Shown piece after piece: positions 1 to 10,100 of a stretch of 64,000 bases of DNA; position 1 is the stretch's first letter, and each line of letters starts with the position of its first letter. The stretch covers positions 17,971,631 through 18,035,630 of the forward strand of contig OY294070.1 of assembly GCA_958510875.1 (NCBI GenBank), given 5' to 3'. A program made the translations under genes and the position numbers. The notes beneath the pieces were generated by a model. The model did not search any database. It saw only the letters and a program-made list of their open reading frames with translations, and was not told the origin of the DNA. The DNA is from Endomychus coccineus (lineage: Eukaryota > Arthropoda > Insecta > Coleoptera > Endomychidae).

Positions 1-77
1 ACTCAAAACCAATAAAAATAACATAATATCTAATATATTTTTTACCTATATCTACGGTTTCGGCGTTTACGTAGTGT

Positions 78-306
78 GAATGTGAATTAATATTAACTTT
101 CGAAAGTTGGAGAAGTAAACTCAAATTTAGACAAAACTTGTAAAATTTAATTTATAATTAATGCTGACAAATTGTTTCATCACACTGTGGCAAAGCTTTG
201 TGAATGCCACAGTGTGGTGAAACAAATTGTCAAGATTAATTACAAATTAAATGTTTACGTTTTGAGGTCAATTTGAATTCCGAAAGTTAATATATTCACA
301 ATTGGG
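78..306. repeat. Palindromic repeat (foldback) with TGCCACAGTGTGG core
   Basis: Two inverted arms of about 115 bp meet near position 198. The best-conserved part is GCTGACAAATTGTTTCA...CACTGTGGCA against TGCCACAGTGTGGTGAAACA...TTGTC. One arm recurs at 35879-35990 just downstream of a Penelope-like GIY-YIG frame. These arms are therefore probably terminal sequence of such an element. Confidence 0.7.
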
Positions 307-1804
307 GATCATAGTGAAACAATTAATATTATTTGATTATATATTATATTTAACATATAATAGTCTTTCAGAAATGAACAGAAGATATACAAATAGAAAT
401 AGCTTACATAAATATGGATAAAACTAAATTAATTTTCAAGAGGAAGAAAAAAGTATAAACTCTCCATAGGAATGTACATTTAAATGAAAAAGTAGAATGT
501 ATATATTATATAAAATTAAAGGGTTGATCGTTCAGCAATGAAATATCACAAGTGTAAAATTAGGAAAACATAAATTTTTCTCGAAACTTCGTTAATAACG
601 TTGAGAATTTGATATGAGGGAAATAATAATAAATGTTATTAATGATATACCTTGAGATTTCAAATTTATTGTAATCTCAATCACTGGACCGGCCAATTTT
701 CTAATTCTAGTGTATTATTACAAAAATATGAAATATTGTATATGGCAAAAGAAATATATGTTATGTAAGCCACATACACAAGCTATTCAACGGACTCACT
801 TGGATATTAATGTGCTATTAAATATGAGAGGTTGATTCTCATTCTAAAAATAGTTTTATTTAATGGTAAATGTAAAATATTTAAATAAATTATACTTCTA
901 AATATTATATTGTAATAAAATATATTATGTAATTTAAAATTTACAGTTAAATGTGTATATTATATATTGTCCCAAAATATATTTAATCAATTTAAATAAA
1001 TAGGGATACTGAATTACATTGTTCTTAACATCGCACTGGGTTTGATCATGGCATTTGTTTCCGGGAATACCAAACAAAACTTTTTAGCAGAACAATATCT
1101 ATGAATATGAAAATTAAATTTCATAGTTTAAGAGCTGGAACTGTAAATAAAAACCGACAACATTAGGCAAACCAAGATAGAAATACAAAATTGCAATATG
1201 ATAATAATATCAGCTTCCCTATTGTTTAATGTTAAAAGTATTCCAACTGGAATTTATTAGATACATAACGATAAATATATGGAATTAATACTGAAGATAT
1301 TTTACTTGAATGATTTACTTCGAAATACAGTGCAGTCTATTTAAAATTAACACTGGCTCTTGAAAAACAGATTTGGTATGATTTTGTATGCTTGGAGGAA
1401 CCCAAGATAGAATAAGGGTTGCTGGGAATAAAGATATCCGAGAAGGAAAACTGTTGAGCCACAAGAGGCAAATGGTTCGCTACAAATGCGGATGATTCAA
1501 AACACTTTTTAGTGCACCTGTTGAAAAAAGAAGACGTGATCAAATCGAAATACACAGTTTCATGGGAAAAAAGGATTCAGTCTCGACGTAAAAAGTAACC
1601 ATCATCACCGCTATGCTATGGATACTAGTCCAGCAAAATCTGGTCTTGAAATCAGATAAGAATTCAATAGTCAACACTAAATTACTATTCCAATGCCAAT
1701 TTGAGATGTAGTTAAGATAGTTCAATGAAAGAGAAATGTTAGTATCCTTGTTCCAGACTCTTTGACAATTATCTGAAATAACTCTGGCGTATTCCAGGTC
1801 ATAT
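307..1804. other. AT-rich sequence without recognised feature
   Basis: Only short reading frames with no recognisable protein similarity. I see no splice-supported exon, RNA gene or clear repeat here. Confidence 0.5.
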
Positions 1805-2345
1805 TCGCACTTCATCCCAGGTGAGGTCTTCGGATTGAACTGAAATTTTGCAGGTTGTTTCTGCCTCAGGAAATGTTAGGTTTCCCAAAATATAAAGCCG
1901 GTTACTTCATTAATGCGCCGCCCAGAATATTTTTCATTTTTTTTGGTATTTTATTGATTGAACACTTAAAAACGGCATTTCTTCTGTAGAAACGCATTAC
2001 TGAGGCTAAACAATATTCCAAACCCAGGATTTGTTGAGAAATTTTCCAAGGAATCCAACGCCGCCTTCAGAATTGGTATATCGCATGCTCGCAAACTCAA
2101 AAAACTGATTTATTCTTCAAAAATTCATATCTCCGCTCCGATCGGGCTGAAATTTTGTGTGAATACAGTTAAAAGTGAATACTTCAAGGTGTTGTATGAA
2201 TGGTCATGCATGAATTATGAAATAAAGCCTCTAGATTCAATTATCTGTATTTTCAACAATTCCTAGCCAATTTCTTTCAAGTTCATGCTGATGGGTGAAT
2301 ATTAATCGCAAATCTTACCCCAGATTCGGATTCCTCGGAAAATTT
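1805..2345. repeat. Diverged repeat resembling arms of the long-arm DNA transposon
   Basis: Holds the motif order seen in the arms at 59156-59907: GGAAATTTTCCAAGGAATCC, then GCATGCTCGCAAACTC, then a run of CTGAAATTTT. A GGATTCCTCGGAAAATTTCC motif in inverted sense lies near 2330. Similarity is patchy, so this is an old or non-autonomous relative. Confidence 0.4.
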
Positions 2346-2407
2346 CCGATCCATTATGTAGTTTCTAAAATTGCAGGGACGCTTTAAAGCGTTCCGCGAG
2401 CTGGTTT

Positions 2408-2860
2408 TTTTCAATATTCAAATTTGTTTGAAAGGCGCAGTGTACATTTCTTGATAAAAATTCAATTTCTTCTTTGAAAAAAATCATCAAATAAAATGAG
2501 TTTTAATACTAAAATTTATTATTTTTTTTTAAGAAAAACAATATTTGAAAAAAAAATATAATAATTATATAAAATGAGTTATATAATAAAAATTATTATC
2601 AAATAATAATTAAAGAAAATAATAATTTTCATTATTATAACTCATTTTATTTAATTATTATTTAATAATAATTTTTATTATATAACTCATTTTATTTAAT
2701 TATTATATTTTAAAATTTTTTCATTTTTCTTTAAGAAAAATAATAAATGTTAGTATTAAAACTCATTTTATTTGATTATTATTTTCCTTTAAAGAACAAA
2801 AAAATTGTCATTAAGAAATGTACACTACGTTTTCAAACAAATTTGAATATTGAATTAAGC
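2408..2860. repeat. AT-rich foldback (MITE-like), arms ~115 bp
   Basis: CAATATTCAAATTTGTTTGA near 2413 pairs with TCAAACAAATTTGAATATTG near 2835, and matching continues inward through GTGTACATTTCTT and AAATAAAATGAGTTTTAATA. The centre is a degenerate AAT/ATT-rich palindrome. There is no coding potential. Confidence 0.65.
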
Positions 2861-3680
2861 ATACTCGCGGGACGCTTTAAATATGAGCTGAAATGCGCCA
2901 TATATGCCTCGTGAGTATTGTTCTACTATAATAAATAAATGACAAAAGGTTTCGCTGCTTCACGATTTTAATTTTATTTATCTTAGTAAGTTAGCAAAGT
3001 ATCAATCTTTAGTTAAGATGGTTTGCTAACAAACTGATGACTTTGAGATAACTTAATGAATCAGCTCGGTCATCCTTATTTATCAGCCAATTCGATAGTT
3101 TCCAAACTTCAAAAAAAATATGATCAATATCCACGGGATGACAACCGTTACGTTACTTTTATATAATCCTACCGTATTAAAACAAATGTAAAGTTTTCAA
3201 TAACGATTAAAGCTTCAAACTATAAATCTAGTTAGGAAATAATTCTTCTACACATAACCAATATAGATATTTATTGCATAGAATTTTGTAATATATGTTT
3301 CTTATATGATACTAAGTTTTCTAACAAACTTTGGTAAATCAGTTCTGTTGCATCGCCCATTTTCGCATCGGCAGGTCGTAACAGTGATGTACAAATTGTG
3401 CCGAAAAAAAGATGTAACTGGGATGTTAATGAAAATATCGGAATTTTCAACGTAACACTTAGACCGTGAGTGCAATTTTACATGCAGTTAAGTTGACTGC
3501 TAATTTCCTACTTTTGGAGAGAATAAAATTTAGTACATAATGTGTTTTTTGGTTTTGTTTATAACTAACGTGAATTTTTAGTTTCCAACCGAGATAACAT
3601 CTTCGAAATATGTTGCATTTTGCATTACGTTAGTTTGACGTTATGACAAAGTGCATCGCTGTATGGCTGAAAGTCAATAT
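2861..3680. other. Unassigned flank downstream of ANKFY1
   Basis: AT-rich sequence between the foldback repeat and the ANKFY1 3' end. No ORF, RNA gene or clear repeat could be supported. Confidence 0.4.
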
Positions 3681-3815
3681 TCAAAAAATATTATAAACAT
3701 GCTCGTGAACGATTAGTGTATAATTTACATGGTAAAAAGTGTACCTCGCAAGAAAAGGCACTAGAAACTTTAAACTTATTGAGCGAACCAACTTTAAATA
3801 TGATACATGATGATA

Positions 3816-3821
3816 TTTATT
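3816..3821 (-). terminator. Polyadenylation signal AATAAA of ANKFY1
   Basis: AATAAA on the minus strand about 80 bp past the ANKFY1 stop, in AT-rich DNA. It is a plausible poly(A) signal by position and sequence; cleavage was not tested. Confidence 0.5.
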
Positions 3822-3902
3822 GGTACTTTTGGTCGTACCCTTGTATCTTGCGTTATCCTCATTAACATCATTGCACAAATCACTTTGATACATAAAATAA
3901 AT

Positions 3903-4157
3903 CTAGCTCGACCCGGTTTTAAGCACTTCAAAACACACCTTACAAACCCTGACCGGTTTGTTTTCGCCGAACTTGAGGATGGGTACTTCCAGATCGGAGC
4001 ATTTGTTGCACAATGTTCTGCCGCAATGTCTACAATGATGGGTGCGCATGGTCAACGTGAAATTCTTACCGCATTCTTGGCACAAATCTGTTGTTGTCCA
4101 CACTCCCGGCTGGGACAATTCATCTAACAACCGGTTTAGCAGTTGCTTACTGGGAAC
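3903..4157 (-). CDS. ANKFY1: ANKFY1 terminal exon: FYVE zinc finger
   Basis: A 255-bp terminal exon after acceptor GAACAG, starting VPSKQLLNRLLDEL and ending at TAG (3903-3905). FYVE signatures are all present: a W..D entry (VWTTTDLC), four Cys pairs (CQEC, HCRHC, CNKC, CKVC), the basic PI(3)P-binding core RTHHCRHCGRTLC and the RVC motif. The domain targets the protein to early endosomes. Confidence 0.96.
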   Translation of the reverse strand, partial: VPSKQLLNRLLDELSQPGVWTTTDLCQECGKNFTLTMRTHHCRHCGRTLCNKCSDLEVPILKFGENKPVRVCKVCFEVLKTGSS

Positions 4158-7100
4158 CTGTTCAAAAAGTATGGGGTAAAACTAATGTTAAGTGCGAAAA
4201 TGCTCAAGCCGTTATGTTCATTGCGTAATTAAGCAGGATCGGAAGTGTCACATTAAGGGGAAAAACTGGGAAAAGATAAGGTGCTGACGCTCAGTCTGTG
4301 GTCTTGGCTTTCCGGAAGTATCCATTCATAGGAATCAACAAAGATCCACTTACCTGATAATTGAAAATCGTTACTCTTTCGTTGTTTTCTGATCCCAGGC
4401 AACCGTTGAATCTAACCAAGGTCCTGCATAAATTGGCGTTACCTTTCATGTAAGCTAACAGTAGCGGGGAGTTACCCTGAAATAAAATCCAAGTTGAACG
4501 GACAACAAGCCGTTAGGCATTTGGCGAAGATCTTACGTTTATATCGGGCTTGTTGATCGGATATTTAGGCATACATTCTAGAAATAGATCACAGATGGCA
4601 GCCGAATTGTCCTTTCCGTATTTACAGAGCTCGTGCAACGGGTTTCTTCCTTTCAGATTCATCGATTCCGCGTCTATGGTTGACTCGGTTAATAATACCC
4701 GTACCTGCAATTATTTGTACAAGGACTAAAATACAATGAGTCTAAGGATGTCCATCATGCCGATATCGCAAACGATAATAGATACAGCTTCCATTAAGTG
4801 GAAATATAAAATTTACGATATCATTTTAGATTTTCGAGTAATTTTGAAAAAAACTAATATCCGTCAGAGGTGGAACGAAACAAAAGAAACTCCTTCAAAG
4901 CAACTTTTTATAAAAGCTGTCTTGTGTTAATGTCATTTTTAATAGAAATATTCATTCTACACTCATTGATGTATCACACGTGTTAATCCAATTACGTTTT
5001 AGATCAATTCCAGGCACCCATAGAGGTTCTTTGAAAAATTTTTCAAGTACGAGCCTGTATTGAAGAAAAATTAGTGAAATTGGACATTTACGTCGTGTGC
5101 TGTGTAAATTGCGAAACGTGTACTATAATCCAGGCTGTGAACCGGAATTTTAGCTATAATAAAAAAAACATGTAAGTTCGAATCAAAATATTTTTTTGCA
5201 TTAGCTTCAGGAAGTTCTCAGGATCATTCTTACACCTTAAAACCTCTTGGGAACCCCAACCCCACCCATGGGGGGTGAAAATGGCCCGAAATCTCCCCCA
5301 AATTTGCAACATGCCAAGTCTTGAATTGTATTTTCTACAAAAAAAGATATTTTGGCATTTCGAGTGCACCTAGGGGTTTTTTTGTGTCGCTGAACACGAA
5401 TCCGGTGACAGATTAACTTGCTATCCATTTTAGGGGAATTTTGCAATTTACGTGTTTTAGGCATTTCGAATGCACCAAGAAAAATTTTTGGGTCGCTGAA
5501 TACGATTCCGATGCCAGATTTACTTAAAATTCATCGTTGGGGTGGTAGAATCGACTAAATTGGCCAATTTTGCACCCCTAATATGTTATTTTGCAATTTG
5601 CGTGTTTTTGTCATTTCGAGTGCACCCAGGAGGTTTTTTGGGTCGCTGAACACGGATCCGAAGCCAGATTTACTTGCAATCCATCGTTGGGGTGGTAAAA
5701 TCGACAAAATTGGTCATTTTCGCCCCCAATGGGTGAGGTTGGGGTTCCCAAGAGGTTTTAAGGTGTATAAATGATCCTGAGAACCTCCTGAAGCTAATGA
5801 AAAACATTTTTTTTAATTCGAAGTTACATGTTTTTTTTTTCCGGTTCATAGCGACTACTAGTGGAGTCAATCTACGGAAAAATAAGACGAGGTACGTAAA
5901 AATTTGATAGAGGTTAGCGACCTGGAAAAAATGGTGTCTTACGATAAAAATAATAAGATCCTAAAATTGGAACCATGTCTAACCTTCAAAAAACTGTTTT
6001 TTTTTGCCCTTTTTTAGGTCAGTTTTGAAGTTTTATTTTTTTTGAACCCGTTAGACTTCCGGCTAAGATTTGAAATTGGTACCCTGTTATTGTTGGTATT
6101 TGAGGAACCTTCAGTCCAAATTTCGTGACATTCCGTTAACCCCCCCCCCTCCTGGAATATATATAAATACGTTTTTTGGAGCAAAAATTCAAATTGGGCT
6201 ATTTTGGCCAAATTGCAACCAAATTGGATAAAATTTAGTGAAAAAGTAGGTCGTGGCGGTCACAATAAATGGCCCAAATATGGGCTGAAAATATTCAATA
6301 GTTTTGCTTAAAATCCAAATTTCGACAATTTGGCCCAAATCAAAACGTCGGATCCTACTCTACTTAGGTTCAAATTATAGGTTATTTCATGTACTTTTTA
6401 ATATGGTGTATTGTGATATTAACTTTTTTTTACGATTTATCCATTCTTTGGCCATTTACGGTATATACGTGTCCCAGGTTTTAGTCGGAGAACTTCAACA
6501 GTCGATAGAAAATTTGATTTTGAGAAAAAAATTCCCAATAACATGTATGCATAGACGCTTAATTTTTGAAGTTGGTTAAAAAATTTAGTTTTTTGAGAAT
6601 ATCTCCAGAACCGTTTATCGTACAGAAAACAGCTTTTGCAAGTATTTTCTACTCATAGTACGCTATGTTCTGTGTGATAAAAATTTTTTTTTTAGTCATA
6701 ATTGGTGAACCACTAATGTTTTCTACACAAAAAAGGTACTCTTGGTCATAAGCTCTAAAGTTGACCGTTTTCGAGAAAAATCAACTTTTATGTTGAAAAA
6801 CATGGTCAATTCTTACTAATTAAACAAAATTTATTCAAATGTTAGAACAAGTAACAAAACCAAAAAATTGACCATGTTTTTCAACATAAAAGTTGATCTT
6901 TCTCGAAAACGGTCAACTTTAGAGCTTATGACCAAGAGTACCTTTTTTGTGTAGAAAACATTGGCGGTTCAAATGGTTGTCTCAAAACCGTACTTTTTCC
7001 AGTGGCGTAGAAGTTGGGGAGAAAAACACTCACTACCCCTTCAAAATCTTCACCAATTATGAGTAAAAAAAAAATTTATGGCACAGAACATAGCTTACTA

Positions 7101-10100
7101 TGAGTAGAAAATGCTTGCAAAAGCTGTTTTCTGTACGATAAACGGTTCCGGTGATATTCGCAAAAAACGAAATTTTTTTATCAATCTCAAAAATAAGCGT
7201 CTGTGCATATACGTTATTAGGAATTTTTTTCTCAAAATCAATTTTCTATCGACTGTTGAAGTTCTCCGACTAAAACCTGGAACAGCCTGTATATCATAAA
7301 CCATTTATGTGATGCACTCATCTTGCGTGTGGTATTTGGTGGGTACAAAAGCTACAACCCATTAAAATTTCAGCTCTTAATCTTTAAAAGAACAAGAGTT
7401 ATGAATATTTGAAATTTCGAGCAAAATCGATGGTTTTTTGCAATTTGCGGGGTCGTCGCATTTTTTTTGGACCATTTGCGACTATCAAAAAGTGTTCGAT
7501 TTTAGTTCCTTCAATTTGTATCATAATTATCTACTTTGAGCAATTTTTTTCTCCGAACTCAGAATTAAAAACTCCAAAAACCTAATTCTATCACACTATG
7601 AATGAACCTTGTATGATTGGTCATGTAACCCCACGCCTCCAATGCTCGGAACAACGCTGGTCAGACAGAAAAACGTTAAAAATTCCCTTTTTTGCGATGA
7701 ACGGCAGACTCTTTTACCTAGATGTAGATAAGACAAATCAAAACTTACCACTGACAAATGACCTTCACGAACGGCAATATGTAAGGCATTATCATTTTCC
7801 GAATCGACCGCATCAAAATGTGCTCCATTTTGCAGCAATGCGGATATAGCCGTGCTATTGCCAGCCTCCGCAGCGACATGTAACGCCGTCCTCCTATAGA
7901 ATTAATGACGAAAATTCACCAGTTTTGTCAAAAGTTCTAGAGAGTAATCGGTGATCGTCAAAGTTAACTTACTTATGAGCATCTCTGTCGTCCACCCTGG
8001 CACCAGCCAAGATCAAACTTCGCACCAATGTTTCGTTCCCGTGACGAGCTGCTAGATGTATGGGAGGCGTGAGTGTCGAATCTTGTACTCTGGAATTCAC
8101 GTCGACTCTAACAGTCAGGAGAAACAGGGCACTTTCTATGTCGCCCTTTTTTATGGCTAGATGTAAAAAGTTTTGACCTTTGGTGTCGACCTGAAACATT
8201 CACTTCTAGAGGGATCTTTTCAGGATCTTGTAAGGCAAAACAGATACTAGATATCTCAAAACTAAAAAAAGTTACTGTTAAGGTTTTGCCTCATCTTGGG
8301 CGATTCTAAACTTCTGTAGTTTATCACTTATGAGACGTCTTATGGTCAATCCGAAAACCATAAAATCGTAAAAGATGTGATCCGATCTTTGAGCCAGGCG
8401 ACACTTACCTGTTCAGCTGCAGAAGGTAATTTGTCCAGTATGGCTTGGGCCGCTTTATTGTTTCTCACAGTGAGAGCTGCGGCAAAAGGCGTTAGACCGG
8501 ATTTATCTCTCAGAGTTAGATCTATTTCTGGGACGGTCAGCAGAAGAGAAATGATGGCATCGTGTTGGTTTTCGATTGCGATATGCAGCGGCGTTTTGAG
8601 CTCGACATCGCGGCTGTTGACATTGGCCCTATGTTCTATAAGTGTCTGAAACAAATTTTAATTCAGAATAATACTTCTAAGCTGGATCAAAGGATTTTCT
8701 CGGAATATTTCAATGATCGGTGGTATATACTCTCAAATTAATAGGCCAACGTTTTACCAATATTATCAAGTGAGTAGCTGGAAAATGAAAAACTGGGGAG
8801 TGTGAATGAAACTGGGCCAACCATAAAATTTGCCTGTAATCGTTGTAATGGGCCCAAGGGAGAGTCATAAAATACAATGGTTAGTGATGTATTATTATAC
8901 ATAAATATCGAACTTCAAGCCTACAGTTAAACTACATACGTGGTGTGGTGTGGTGTTGGTACCGTTTGGTGTGGAATAAGAGTTTTTGTGGTCGGATATC
9001 ATGTTTTTTTTAATCAAAATTCAAAAATTCAAGATGACGGAAGAGATTTGTGATTATGTTCAGATGTTATTTAAAATTGGTATAAGGGAATCATTGGGTC
9101 GGAGATCATGATTTTTTAGTCAAAATAAATGTGGTGTGACGTGGTTTGGAGTGGAATGGGAGGTTTTGCGGTCGGATGTCATGATTTTTTAATCAAGTTT
9201 CAACAATTCAAGATGATGGAAGAGTTTTGTGATTATGTTCAGATGTTATTTAAAATTGGTATAAGAAAATTTTTGGGGATTTTTGGAGATCATGACTTAT
9301 TAGTCAAAATAAAAAAATTCAAAATAGCGGACGAGTTGATTATGGTGCGATTATTTTCAAAATTGGTATGTGGGAGTTTTTGGGGTAGATCATGATTTCT
9401 TCAAAATTCAATATGGAGCCAAGAGTTTTGTGATTATGGTCCGATTCTGTTCAAAATTGTAAAATGGGTTTATTGGGGTCGGAGTATCCTTCAAAATAAA
9501 AACTTGTCTTAAAATATTTTTTTTTACTTTTTTACTTTCCGATTTATTGTCTCTTCCTGCAATAATATACATTTTTTTTCTAATTATATGGCTTTGGTCG
9601 TAACCTTTAGCCAACAGCCTCTGTCACGTACAGCAAAGGTACAATATCAATAATTAATTGGAATAAAAGAATTCAGAATATAGTAAGGGTGCCATTGCCA
9701 GCGTCAAAAACTTAGTTATTACAATTCATCCACCTAAAAAAACTCAAGGGATTATAGACAGGGATACTTTTCACGTTAAGGGGTCTCTCATAACGTCTTA
9801 TTACACAAAACATAGGAAGACCATGGGTAATGTCCAGGTTTTTAACATAGGTTGAGAGGGAAGTTACACAAATACTGAATATCTAACCTAGCAGAAACAA
9901 CAAATTTATACAGCAGTTGGTATAAGCTTATTTCTTGAGTGCTTAGCAAGTAGTTTATATTCAACGGGTAATTTAAGTTGTACGGCCTTAACTGTTCTAT
10001 TAAGGTTGCAGTTTCCAATTGGTGAAGCGGGCAATTAAAAAACAAATGATTAAGGTCACCTACTTCGCCACATTCACACAGATTTGTGGGAAGTATTTTA

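Noticed and set aside
3807..4127. Plus-strand open frame of 106 codons
   Set aside because: Antisense of the ANKFY1 FYVE exon and its 3' region; no independent support.
8377..8649. Plus-strand open frame of 90 codons
   Set aside because: Exact antisense of an ANKFY1 ankyrin exon.
8940..9500. CRISPR-like spaced repeats
   Set aside because: Units are long, diverged and contiguous, in an animal intron; simple minisatellite.
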